Notes under the pieces: generated by a model
Told to the model about the DNA's origin: nothing
Databases searched by the model: none
Seen by the model: only the letters and a program-made list of their open reading frames with translations
Made by a program: the position numbers and the translations under genes
Part shown: positions 31,681 through 42,559 of the stretch, in pieces
Layout of the letters: the number at the start of each line of letters is the position of its first letter
Position numbering within the stretch: the stretch's first letter is position 1
Assembly: GCA_003184365.1 (NCBI GenBank)
Contig: NKYR01000096.1
Span: 1 to 64,000 of the forward strand
Direction of reading: 5' to 3'
Length of the DNA stretch: 64,000 nucleotides
Origin: Evernia prunastri
Lineage: Eukaryota; Ascomycota; Lecanoromycetes; Lecanorales; Parmeliaceae

Positions 31681-34063
31681 GATGGAAAATCTTGATCTGG
31701 GCGCTTGATACCCTATTGCTTTGGCGTTCCACGCGCTGGCTGGCGATACCCCACACGCTTTTTTAACAAGCACATATACATCTCTGCGTTTTGACGCACT
31801 CCCGACCCCTTTGTTCTGAAGCATGCAGTGATAAAAGCTCCAATTGCAATCGACGACCTCCGGTCACGGTCCGTTGCAAAGGCAGCGGAATCAGATCCTG
31901 GACAGCATGCCACCCTTCCCCAAAAAAGGCCAGCATCTAATGACTATGCTCCCCCAGCCGACCATCGACAGATAAATATCCCTCCTGCCCACCAGTCCCA
32001 ACGCGCAAAAGCTTCAAAAGCATTCTCCGTCCTCTCTCCCTCTCCCTCTCCCTCCCCTTCTCCCTCTGTCTTATTAGTCCCCATCCCCAAATCAGTCTCA
32101 TCCGTCCACAGCTCCCAATTCCCATAAAAAAAGGGTTTGTAAATTGCGTCTCTAACGCTTCGATGTGCTTCATGACTCTTCTTCCTCCCTTTCTTCCTCC
32201 CGTTCTTCCTCCCATTCTTCCTCCCATCCTTCCCCCCTTCCTTCCATCCTCCCTCCCCCCCTCCCCCAACCAACCACCCCACCGAAATCCCCCCACCGAA
32301 ATCCCCCTACCGAAACCCCAACCACGACAAGCACCACCCCCTCCATCTCGACCTCCGTCCCCACACACAGGCACCTCCTACACCGCCACGCACTTTACTT
32401 CCCCTCCCCCGCAAGTCGCCAAAAACCTTCCCCTTTACCCCTTCCCCCACACGCTCATCTCCTGAAATTTCCGTTCCCCATATCAAGTCAGGACGGAAGG
32501 AAGGATGGTCATATTGAGCGCCTCTGCCAGCCGGGCTGAGTAGAGGTTGGTGTATTGCAGAGAGAGGAGAGGGAGTGACGGTTTGGACGCGATGGAGCCG
32601 GCGGGGAGGGAGGAGGGAGCCGGCGGCGAGGGCGGGCAGGAGGTAGCGTACGGGGATGCAGCGTGCCTGGGGACCGGGGCCGGTGGTGATTAGTTTAGTG
32701 AAGGAAGGAAGGAAGGAGAGAGGGAGGGAGGGGGGGGCGCGGGGATTTCTTCATCCTCCCAGCCCCTACTTTCTTTTATCTCCATTGTCGGGAAGGAGGG
32801 GCAGGGTGAGGGGCAGGGTCCAGCGGCTGTTTTGTTTCTCAGGTGGGGGATTAGTCAACCGGGCATCATGGCAATGGCGACATGTTCGGCATTTGGGAGC
32901 GAGGTGGGATTGATTGTGAATCGCGATTGGGAAGATGGGGGGTCCTGCCTTGCGAGGGCAAAGCGTGCTTGGTGTAGGCCGTAGATAGGTACATAGCCTT
33001 TTGCGCCAAATGGTTCTGCCGAGGCACGTCTCGGGTCGAGACCCGTGTGATTGGGTCTTTTGCCAAAGTCTTTTTCCGCCCCAAGGGGTGTGTGGGGTCC
33101 GTGGAGGCGGATCAAGGGGGGAGGGGCTTTTGTTTGAAGGGGGAGAGATGCGATGTAGATTCGACGGGATAGAAAGAGGCTGCATGCGTTTGCATTATGT
33201 GGGTCGTGTGGGTGAAGAGAGTTCGGGGGATGACGGGAGGTTGGGTGGTAAAGCGGTATTTGGGGAGCGCGCTCTCGCTTATCTGTTCGCGCTAGTGGTA
33301 AGGCAATTTGAGCCTGGGAGAGAACTTAGAAGATAGCGGACATCTGAGATCTCACCTTTTTCCTTACGCGAATTAAAGAGGTGAGAGGACCTTGAGCCGG
33401 GTTGAAAGAAAAAGAGGCGGGAAGTGGAATACACCAAGAGCCGAAATTCCATTATATACGATTATCTATTAGCAAATACAAATGCTTTTAGGTGTGGCAG
33501 CCATGCCTCGTTGGACCGGAGCTGACCATGATAATACGAATTTTCTTTCATCGCGTAGAGCCAGGGTGCCTGCTCACCTACTTCTCCACTCGGCGTAGCT
33601 TTAACGGGTAGCTGGGAGCGAACTTCAAGCCCTGTGCGCTTTTTGATCGGCCTTGTCCAGCCCAGGAGTCCGATAGTGGCATGTCACAATCGATCATGAT
33701 TTTGTTGAACGGGGGGGAGTACTAGTCAGCGCCGGGCGAGTAGCACAATGCAATACAATGCAGCAAATAAGCTCCGATCTATTCCATAGAAATCGTAGCT
33801 CTATCGGACCTCGCAGTGGTCTTGCTGCTACTCTCAGAAGGAGGATTGTGGATGCCTGTATCAGGACGGCCTAGCTTCTTGGCTCCCGCGCTGACGTATC
33901 CTTGTACTGTGTTTCCTTGCCCAATAGTATATGTGGAGCACCTTGAAGAGGAGGTGCGACGATAAAGGCCGCCATTGGCAAAGTGAGCAGGCTGATGCGT
34001 AGGATAGGATGCCATCCAATGTAAAACCGATTATGAGGTCCTCGAGCGATTCGATCTTCAGCC
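31681..34063. other. Intergenic with simple-sequence tracts
   Basis: No gene supported. It includes pyrimidine microsatellites at about 32031-32065 and 32170-32260, a purine tract at 32697-32740, and GGGA-rich DNA near 32580-32640. A 78-codon minus ORF (34015-33779) lies just past the APRT stop and is more likely 3' UTR. Confidence 0.5.
32165..32275. repeat. CTTCCTCCC-type pyrimidine microsatellite
   Basis: About 110 bp of repeated TTCTTCCTCCC units on the plus strand, followed by CCACCGAAATCCCC duplications near 32278-32310. Confidence 0.8.
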
Positions 34064-34780
34064 TCAACTCTTGGTGGGGGTAGCTTCCTGGCTTGAGAGC
34101 AAGGTGTAGACGGGAGCATCGAGCTTCTCGCGCCCCTTCAGGAAATCCAGTTCGAGTATGAAGACGTAGCCCAACAGTGTACCACCCAGTCTCTTGATCA
34201 GTGAACCTGCTGCTGCGGCGGAGCCACCTGTGCTCTCCGTTAACCAACGAACATTTCACTTTGGAGTGTGCTGGGTGACCATACCAGTAGCAATGATGTC
34301 GTCTACAACGAGGACATGCTGTCCCTGCTTGATAGCATCCGCCTGTATCTGGAAGAAGTCTTGTCCATACTCTTTGTCATAACTTGCGGTCTCTGTAGGT
34401 CCTGGTAGCTTGCCCTGTTTCCTCACTGGCACGAATCCAGCTCCCAGGCGCAGGGCTAAGCTTGGGCCAAACAGGAAGCCTCTTGCCTCTAAGCCGACGA
34501 TAATGTCCGGTCTTTGCCCTGGGGGGTAATTGGTCTCGATGTGGAGCTGGAGAGCATGGAGAAGGTCTTGGTGGAGGGTTGGATCGGTGAAGAGAGGTAG
34601 GATGTCTTCGAAGAGGACGCCTGGAGAAGGAAAGTCGGGGAACTGGCGCAGAGATTTGTGAAGTCTTATCTTAAGACCGGCGAGTTGGGGGGAGGAGGGG
34701 GACTGATGGGGGGACTGTCCTGAGGTTTCCGAGGCATCTGGACGGTTTGGAGGTGGATGTGAAGAGGTGGATTTTGACAT
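34064..34780 (-). CDS. APT1: Adenine phosphoribosyltransferase
   Basis: Exons 34780-34285 and 34227-34064 are joined by a 57-bp intron (GTATGG...GTTAACG...CACAG, phase 1), giving 219 residues. The enzyme converts adenine and PRPP to AMP in purine salvage (cytosol). A Ser/Pro-rich, probably disordered 33-residue extension precedes the core; otherwise the length is normal. The core has FPSPGVLFEDILPLF, the family's hood and entry, and then the adenine-site element GLEARGFLFGPSLALRLGAGFVPVRKQGKLPG. The flexible catalytic loop is TASYDKEYGQD. The PRPP-binding loop VLVVDDIIATGGSAAAAGSL (156-175) is split by the intron at the first Gly. The C-terminal LDFLKGREKL follows. All expected motifs are present. 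Confidence 0.95.
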
Positions 34781-36551
34781 GGTGAAAGAAAGAGAAGGAG
34801 AAGGGAGAAGGGAGAGGAGGAAGAGCGGTGAGGGGAGTCGGGATTGATATAGGTAGCTCTTAGGTGTAATAATAAGAATTACTAGAAAGATATCAAATAA
34901 TCGTCAAATAATAATCATTATAATCATAATCATCAGTAAGGTATGGTATGGTAGGTAAGGTAGTTGTTAGTAAAGTAGCTGTGGGATGTAAATACATTAC
35001 AGACTTAATATTTTCTGTGTGTTACCGGTATTTTTTATTTTTTTATTCGCGGAAAGCTACACCAATTAATTAATTTTTCTTTCTTTACTTTCCCTTGTTT
35101 TTTTTTTTTCCCTTGCACCACATTTTGCAGGGACCCATTATTGCGGGATCGATAGGCGTTGTCCTGAGGTAGCCTAGGGTAGATGTTTGGGTAGGCAACG
35201 CCAACCAGATTTCAGGCCTTGTCCCAGCTCCCAGAATCCCCACAAATAATTCCCCGATGTCGAGCGCTCACTACAGATGCTCAAGATGATTCAAGATTGC
35301 CAAGCTCCTACCTCTTCTAACCAACTGCGCAGAGAGGATAGCAGAGGATAGCGAATCGAACTGTCAGATGGAGGCCGAGTGTTGCATTCAAGATCGCTGT
35401 GTGGACTACGCGTCTGCAAGCCACGGACGCCCTTGATAAGGGGCTACCTACCTACCCACCACTTTACTGCCTTCTCCTTTCTCCGAAGGCGCAATGAAGA
35501 AAGAAAGAAAACAATAAAAAATAATACCTCTACAATTTCTAGACCCTATGAGGTCCGAGCGTGAGACATTTCAGTATACAACTAATGGCTATTTGCCACG
35601 GTGTACCACTCACCGCTTCACCCCCACACTCACCACCGAGGCGTGGGGTGTATATCAAGCCAGTAGTGCTCACGATCTCTCGTGTACGCTTGTACCTACT
35701 TGCCGGCTAGCAGCGGGACATTAAGCATTATTCTAGGCTCTAGTGCTACACAGATGTTGGAAGATTGTGAATCCTGCGGGGCTCCTTCCGGCGATTAAAA
35801 GCTTCGCCAATTATAAAGAGGTCCAGCAACACCATGCTCTCTTATGTATATCGCACACAATATGAACGCCGAAAATGAAGACATGGGGTGGGGTTTTCCT
35901 TCGCAGAAATCACACTCTCGGCCATATTACCTGATAGTGTAGGCAGATGGCTTGAACAGGCGTTCATTGCTCTATTTCCGCCACCGCGGTAAAAGGTCTG
36001 CACCTTTGTAAGACGACAACCTCCACCTTCCGCGTTGACAATAATCTTAAAAGCTCGGGCTCTGCTGTGATGGCTTCTTGGGGCCATTTGCCAATTGTTG
36101 ACATTGACAAATAACTCATGAGCGATCGGACGATCGGCTGATTCCCCTCGACTCCTCTTATCTGCTGGCTCGCAGACAGAGCCGTATTTCCGCCTCTTCA
36201 CTCAACATGTGCCGTGGGAAGGTTCAACGACACCAATGCATGCTGCCGGAAAGGGTTTGGGACTGAACAACGTCAACGCTCTCTTTAGAGTATTGCTCCA
36301 GCGCTGGGTCTGGCGAACACGAAGAGCGACGCGCAGAATAGATTGCGCTGGTCACCCACATCGAGACCCAGAGGGAATCTTCCCATCGGCCAGAATCATA
36401 TTCTCGGTTGTGCGGCTCGATGGTAGCATATCTTTGGGAAGGGACCAAGGCTATCGCTAATGGATAAAACGGTTATTCACGGAGTTTACACTTCCTCATC
36501 CTGCTATAACCATTTCATTGCCTAATACCCACCAACCCTATGTACCGTCCC
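34781..36551. other. Intergenic, AT-rich near the APRT promoter
   Basis: 34850-35120 is AT-rich with poly-T runs (35034-35044, 35098-35110) and is probably promoter DNA of APRT. The rest shows no gene. Confidence 0.5.
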
Positions 36552-36818
36552 ATGGCTAACATCGTTGTCTCTGAAGCTTACAATATCAATGTAGTACCAC
36601 CTATTGAGCGACATTCCATCACCTGGCAGGGTGTAACATCCAAGGGTTCGGATCCCACCCGATATAACGGTAACGCTAGTCCTTGATTGGGTAAAATATC
36701 ACTTGACGAATTATCAGGGGATTTATTCAAAACCCTCGACATCCCTCGCTGTTTTTTCTCACACTCGTCTGTTCTACCGGAGCTCTACTAACTCATAGAC
36801 CGCACGTTACCCATTACC

Positions 36819-36902
36819 TTGTGGGCTGGTACGTCACACCCTACCCAAGAGCTACCCGAAACTATTTGCGCTTTCAGAAGGGTGTGACTTACCAGCCCAC
36901 AA
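36819..36902. repeat. Long inverted repeat (24-nt arms, 36-nt loop)
   Basis: The arms at 36819-36842 and 36879-36902 are complementary at 23 of 24 positions and could form a strong hairpin. The core is TGTGGGCTGGTA / TACCAGCCCACA. A TG...CA-bounded segment, 36632 (TGTAAC) to 36909 (GTGACA), surrounds it and may be a solo LTR, but the flanks show no target duplication. Confidence 0.75.
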
Positions 36903-36971
36903 CGTGACACCCCTTCACCTCGATCATCGATCGGACATCCGATCAGAGATCAAGATTTCCGCTCCTCATGA

Positions 36972-37382
36972 ATTCTACGCTCAGCGACACCATCGAGCTA
37001 CAACTACACCAGTTTACCATCAGCCAACCTATTCAGAACGACGACGACTGCTATTCCCACATCTGCGACGCCTTGTACGACCACCAATCCCACGTCCAGC
37101 CTGACCACCAACGCCGCCTCGGATAGCGCTGGAACCGCAGTGACACCGCTGCCCTCGCAAACAGGCACTCCATCAGGGTTCTCAAGTATCACAAGCACCA
37201 CCATTATCATTGTTTGGGTGGTCATCGCTGTGGTTGGGGGAGTAGCTTTCCCATGCTTGCTGATTTGGAAAGTCAACGACGAGGCCAATTCCCCCAAGCC
37301 GCAATCTGCGCCGCTTCCATTTCCGAACTCGACCACCTCACTTGAGTCAGCGGACCCTAAGGAGAAAACGCTGAGTAAATGA
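36972..37382 (+). CDS. Ser/Thr-rich single-pass membrane protein, C-terminal part
   Basis: An open frame without its own ATG. It has a Ser/Thr/Pro-rich stalk (FRTTTTAIPTSATPCTTTNP, NAASDSAGTAVTPLPS...), then one strong membrane helix, TIIIVWVVIAVVGGVAFPCL, and a short charged tail, IWKVNDEANSPKPQ, ending PKEKTLSK. This is the usual layout of fungal cell-surface stress-sensor-like or mucin-like membrane proteins. An upstream exon should supply the start. A 44-codon ORF at 36552-36686, containing IERHSITWQGVTSKG, is a candidate, but the hairpin/LTR-like DNA lies between and no splice pair was confirmed. It could be a disrupted gene. Confidence 0.4.
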   Translation: MLRSATPSSYNYTSLPSANLFRTTTTAIPTSATPCTTTNPTSSLTTNAASDSAGTAVTPLPSQTGTPSGFSSITSTTIIIVWVVIAVVGGVAFPCLLIWKVNDEANSPKPQSAPLPFPNSTTSLESADPKEKTLSK

Positions 37383-39257
37383 GCAAAGATTGCTACCACT
37401 ATGACTGTTCCTTTTGGTGTCGTCGGGTTGATTGTGACGCTCTCATTACGACTCAAGCCGTAGAAATGAATGGCCAATATTTTTCCTTTTCCCTTTTTGT
37501 CCTTCAATTCTTTCAATTTTGAATTTTTTTCAAATACGACATGGATTTTTGATTCCACCGTCTTCATCTACGGTCTTGGTGTCTCTAACATCTTGGTCTC
37601 TGCGAGATGTGCTCAATAGTGTAGCATACCCCTTATGCACGAGAACACAATCAGCTTCACCACCTACATACAGGCTTCACAGCGACAGTCTCCAACAAGC
37701 CACTCTATCCGCTCCTCACCCCTCATCACCCACCTCAAATCAGCCCCTCCCCCCCCGCGCATCTTAATCTCCCTTTTCCAACCCCGCCCGACCTCCTCCC
37801 TAATTCTCCCCACTGCGCAGCGCAATCCCACGCTACCCTCCCAGAATAGTTCCTTCCCACCCACACATAGCGCGTCCTAACTCGTTGTCGCACCGCTCAA
37901 ACGAAAAACAACCCGGTCCCTAACATCCTTCTCTGCCCTGTCCGACTCTACACAGCTCGAACCTACGTGTCGACCTCGGCGACGCCCTAATCACAACCCC
38001 CCACCCCCACCCCGGCATCAGCACGAGACAGTCTACGTCCCATACACAAGCGGCCCGATACCCACTTCCAGCTCCGCCCATCCGGACCCTCGGACCGGAT
38101 TTTCTCGGACTCGGTCCGTCGACGTCCGTCCCGTGCCGTGCAGATTTCGCGCTCAATGGCGAAGCGGGCTCGTGGAACGGGGCGAGTGAGCGCGCTTCTT
38201 TTGCGGGGCAATGGCGCCGTCGTAGCCGGTGGTGGGGAGGATGTGGGATTTCGAGGGTGAGAGAGAGACGGGGGAGTTGAAAGAAGGGAAGGGGGAGGGG
38301 CGGAGGGTGGCATGGTGAGCGGGCTGGGGGAGTTGTGGGTAGAGTTGGAGAGAAAGTGTGGCAGGTGGGGGTTCTTTTTTTGCTGATTATGTTCGTGGGT
38401 AAAGCAACGATGGCGCGGGTGGATTCTGGGTCGGAGAGGTTCGTTGGGAGGGTCAGTCCTGAAATTAGGGGAAGGTGTTGGATGAGGATCACTGAGAGCA
38501 AGGGTCCGAAGGCACTCTGTCATTGAGACACGGGGCATCCTGTTGTAGATTCCGAAGCCGAGCTAGGTGGTGGGGGAAAAGATGGGTCCGGAATCGAAGT
38601 GCTGAAGGTTGATGCCGCCAGGGGAGTGTTTGATGAATTGTTCGGCAACTGACATGTCGTCTGTTGCGACTTGTGTGAGAAGTTGCATATGATCTTTCCT
38701 GAAGCCACGGCTCTTGATCTTGGGAGCTCACCCGTCAACTTGAACGTCTAGGAATGCTTTGGGTAAGCTTCCGGTTTGCTCCTTCCAAGAGTCGTTGATC
38801 GATTCAAGAGCAGATCTTCCACCTTGTCATTGTACTTTGAATTCATTGAATTCGCCTCCGATTCTTTCCATGAAACCCGTTGAGGACTAGCGTGACTTGG
38901 CACAGGTACGTTAGGTAAAAAATCGTGACTTTTTCACCTCTCAAAAGGTGACAATATTCCTCACTCGAAAGACTCGATTATCCAGACGCTGTGGGGTCCT
39001 TCAACAAGACAATCATTATCAGCAGTCTCTGGACACGTCAGGTAGAGCCCTACAGACCCACACCGGTTTTTTCTAGCTTATTCGATGTTTGTGAAGGAGC
39101 CCCGCATCGAGCGAACATTCGTGAGTTGATTGAGAGCTACTTCTCAATCCGATGTTGATTCTCAATCTCATCTTGATTCTCACAATTAGCAGCCCAGCAT
39201 TTGTTCGACATAAACAACACTCAATCATCCATCAACCGCCAGCAGAAGTCATCACCG
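37383..39257. other. Intergenic, no gene supported
   Basis: Overlapping Ser/Pro/Arg-rich ORFs on both strands at 37635-38540 come from C-rich sequence and contradict each other. I accept none. Confidence 0.5.
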
Positions 39258-40144
39258 ATGGCTCCTTTCTCCGATCCACACTTGGATGAGCTCGTGGATC
39301 AGTACTTCAGCCATGATTGCCATCCAAAATTCCTCTACCAAGGCAGTCAAGAATCCATCATAGAAGAGCTGAAAGCATGGGTCGGCCGCCGCAAAGAAGT
39401 CCATAAGGCGCAGATGGAATTGAGGCACGAGGCACAAAAAGCGTCAGAGGAAGTCTATAGCTCTCCTTCTAAATACCAGGACCCGGAGTTCATAAGAGTG
39501 GTCCAAAACAGAATTGCCCGCGCCGAGGTATGTAACATCTGCAAAATTTCTAGAGCCTGGTAATGATGTTGAATGTACAGGTGCTTGACAACGAGGCGAA
39601 TGATGATGGCCCAAGGGCGGCCTATTTACTTGATGTCCTCAAGTCTCGTGGTGTCACGTGGCCAGAGCCGCGGTGGCAACCCGAAACAGATGGCGGTGTC
39701 TGCTCGTTTCTAGGAACGGTAGACGCAAATTTTGACGCTCACGCGACGCTCACGATCCTAGAAGCTAAGGAAGAAGAGGAGGGACTCCAGGCGAACGCAG
39801 CAAAGATCCAAGCCCATTTCAGTCCCATCCTTCAAAGAGTTCAGGCGAAGTTGGCGGAGAAGCGTAATGCTGCGGGTAGCGGGCAGACGCCCACAGAGCC
39901 CGGGCAAGCAAGCGGATCACCAGGCGAAAGTTCCAGCAATGGTGCTTGGACTGATGGGAAACCTGCCGTCGTGAAGAGAGCCGAAGACAAGTTGATGTTA
40001 GCCTTGGCCAAGGCGTTTGATAGCGGTTTTGGCAACGGACAGGCTGGAGGAAGCGATAAGAAGAAGTCGAGGCAGGAGAAGCGGGCAGAGGACAGGGAAG
40101 AGACGAAGGCCAAGGCTAGAGATAGCAAGCAGGCAAAGGATTAG
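39258..40144 (+). CDS. Hypothetical charged protein, 277 residues
   Basis: Exons 39258-39527 and 39581-40144 are joined by a 53-bp intron (GAG|GTATGT...GTACAG, phase 0). Residues 1-90 are helical and charged (DPHLDELVDQYFSHD, SQESIIEELKAWVGRRKEVHKAQMELRHEAQKASEE). The second exon begins VLDNEANDDGPRAAYLLDVLKSRGVTWPEP. It continues through a helix-rich stretch (EEEEGLQANAAKIQAHFSPILQRVQAKLAEKRN), a Gly/Ser/Pro linker and a Lys/Arg/Glu-rich end (KKKSRQEKRAEDREETKAKARD). No signal peptide, membrane helix or catalytic motif is seen. The basic tail may be a nuclear signal. I do not recognise the family. Confidence 0.6.
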
Positions 40145-41564
40145 CTACCCATGTGTCAATTCAGTCAAGGACGATCTGTGGGTGCAGAGGACGTTCACGG
40201 TCTTCAGTTAGCAAAGCGAAGGCAGAACCCTTGATGATCTTAGGCGAGGCTCCAGTACATTTCCTCCCGAAGTTGAGCGTTTCCCAGATGCAGAATATTC
40301 GTTCCTTGTCTGCGATAGGCCTCCTAAGTGGTGGTATTGTCACGCAACAAGCGTCTTCGGCTCCCACGGTTGGTTGGTGCAGGTTGATGGGCGATTTAAA
40401 AGGCAAGCACCAGTATATGTAAGAAGACACGCAGTGACCTATGACCTTGACGGCGTAAATCACTGTTCAATGATGGCAGTGACCAATGACCTTGACGGCG
40501 TAAATCACTTTTCATTGATGGTTGGCGGTTGGTGTGGCTTCAGACCTCGGCCGCCTCTTGACTAGCAGTCTACCATGGTGGTCGGCGTAATATCATAATG
40601 CAGAGAGACATTTCTTGGAGTCCTCCAGGTAAGATCGCCTCGGACACACTAAGGCATCGTTAAGTCCGAGGCTAGTGTAAAATTGCTTCCTACTCGAATT
40701 AATTTATTAGTTTTCGTGCACAGCCGGCCTCACGTCGTCGACCATTCTGGATGGAGATCCTCATTTCCCATTTTCAGGCGTCCATAGGTAACAATGTTGT
40801 TTCTCGATCATCTCAACCGGCACAGATTCTCTCAAGAGTGACTAGGAAATCGCCCCGCGAGAATCGATGACACGGACGGACTTCTTTAACCATTACTCAA
40901 AGACTGTCAGCCATTGTTACTGATTATACTCGCATAGCAATGCAGACTTCTCCCTTTCAAAAGATGTGAAATCTATACGATATACATAAGCATACGGGAA
41001 ATGTTTTGCTATATCGTATGTCGAATCAAGGTTGAGGGATTGAGGTGAAACCTCGGACCCCTGGTCAAAGTCAAATGATGAAACATTTGATCAATTTGTT
41101 GCCTCTCACATTCATGTGCGATACATACTTACGTATAACAGCACAGTGAGAGCCCACGCCTCGCTTGCATCGATCTACTCGAGTTTACCAAGTCCCCTCG
41201 TGAATTATCATATCAAATTTGTCGAGATCCCCCATCCACCTAGAGTGTACGGGGTTTCATCAATCAATGGAACAAGCTTTGCTTGCAGTAACACCAACTG
41301 GTATCAGTATTCAGACTACGGGGGCCAGTGGCCACGGCCGATGGCTTGTTCCGAGATTTAAGGCTGGAATGACCTGTTCCTAGGTCCTATGCAATCTCGT
41401 TACGCATACCCAACGCCCCTTAACAAAGTCCTCGAGCAGCGCCAGGTCTGATTGCTAGGACTAAATAGTAATAAACATGAACGGTCTGTGCGCTTATGAC
41501 TTCGGGCGCAAGGCTATGCCTTCGTGATTACGGACTGGACTGAAAGGGATCTCGTATGCAGAAG
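40145..41564. other. Intergenic
   Basis: No gene seen apart from one tandem duplication (40432-40521) and an 81-codon ORF (41116-41361) without features. Confidence 0.5.
40432..40521. repeat. Tandem duplication, two 45-bp units
   Basis: Units 40432-40476 and 40477-40521 differ at three positions. Shared core: ATGACCTTGACGGCG. Confidence 0.9.
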
Positions 41565-41570
41565 TATAAA
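41565..41570 (+). promoter_or_regulatory. Candidate TATA box of the Cys-rich secreted protein gene
   Basis: TATAAA about 192 bp before the ATG at 41762, followed by a pyrimidine-rich leader. The position fits a fungal TATA promoter with a long 5' UTR. Confidence 0.4.
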
Positions 41571-41761
41571 GGCGTCTGGCTCTCTCTGATCTTTCTCTGA
41601 TGCGTGTTGCTTAGTCGCTCATTACATTCAATATCTTCCTTACTGCGTACAGCCAAAGTCCTTCAACTTTCGCTTTGAGCCCCTGCTACCTATTCTGTGT
41701 TCTTTTTTTCAAACCCGTTCATTCATCATAACACTAAGCTTCCCTGAAACATCCATACACC

Positions 41762-42559
41762 ATGTATTTCTCCACAAGTCTTCAGTTTGCCCTTGTGGCC
41801 CTGTTCTCAAGCAGTCTCGCAACGCCCAAAGAAATTCAGACGAAAGCCGGCTGTTCCTTCGGCGGTCAGCCATACCACTGCGGAGCGATACCCGGCGCCA
41901 ATGTTGGCGGTTCGCAGAACCCCATCAGCTGCAACTACTGCCCCAGCAATGTCGGCGACTGGGCAGACGGTACCGGCAACTTCTACACCTCCAACGGCTA
42001 CGGCACTCAGTGCCTCTACAACTCGGGCTGCTCGTGCTGCGCTCCAGCTGGGTCGGCGGAGACCCCGGCGGATCCCGGCTATATCAATGGCTGGTGCGTC
42101 GCCCATATTGTCCAACACCAGAGAGCGAAAGTTGTCGCCACGGACGCACCCGGTCAGAACTCCACCAACTGGTATGGCTACGAAATCACCCTTTACGACA
42201 ACAACACTCCGCGGAATGTCATCGGTTACTCTGGCACTGACCTGACTTATGTCGCCCCCGGTCAATATCAAGGACTAGACAGCTTGTTGCCAGAGGTTTT
42301 CGAGGTTGGATCCATGTGTAAGCATGCCTTTCTACTTCATTTTCTTGCAGCCTCAGTGTTCCCCAAAGACATCGAGGGCGAGATGCTGATGCCGGGACAT
42401 ACAGACCAAGATTCCGACCCCTTTCTCATGTCGTATGGCGGCCAATCGTGGAATGCGTACAGCGTCGACAATCAGTGCAGTCTGCAGGCGGCGCATAACT
42501 CGCCGAATTGGGATTACCAAGGTGGTCAACGGATGGGGGATTGTGGCTTTCAGTGCTAA
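41762..42559 (+). CDS. Small secreted cysteine-rich protein
   Basis: A 265-codon ORF. MYFSTSLQFALVALFSSSLA is a signal peptide. The mature part is rich in Gly, Asn, Tyr and Cys (CSFGGQPYHCG, SCNYCPSN, CLYNSGCSCC, GYINGWC) and has a conserved-looking second half, FPKDIEGEMLMPGHTDQDSD, with LMSYGGQSWNAYS. As an unspliced frame it has 13 cysteines. A possible 33-bp in-frame intron (GTAAGC...TTGCAG, about 42318-42350) would remove CKHAFLLHFLA-like residues and leave 12, an even number suited to disulfides. An intron that short would be unusual, and no branch site is clear. No anchor is present, so the product is released. Family not recognised; an apoplastic or effector-like role is only a guess. 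Confidence 0.65.
   Translation: MYFSTSLQFALVALFSSSLATPKEIQTKAGCSFGGQPYHCGAIPGANVGGSQNPISCNYCPSNVGDWADGTGNFYTSNGYGTQCLYNSGCSCCAPAGSAETPADPGYINGWCVAHIVQHQRAKVVATDAPGQNSTNWYGYEITLYDNNTPRNVIGYSGTDLTYVAPGQYQGLDSLLPEVFEVGSMCKHAFLLHFLAASVFPKDIEGEMLMPGHTDQDSDPFLMSYGGQSWNAYSVDNQCSLQAAHNSPNWDYQGGQRMGDCGFQC

Noticed and set aside
33779..34015. 78-codon minus-strand ORF just after APRT
   Set aside because: 49 bp past the APRT stop on the same strand, most likely 3' UTR; no domain.
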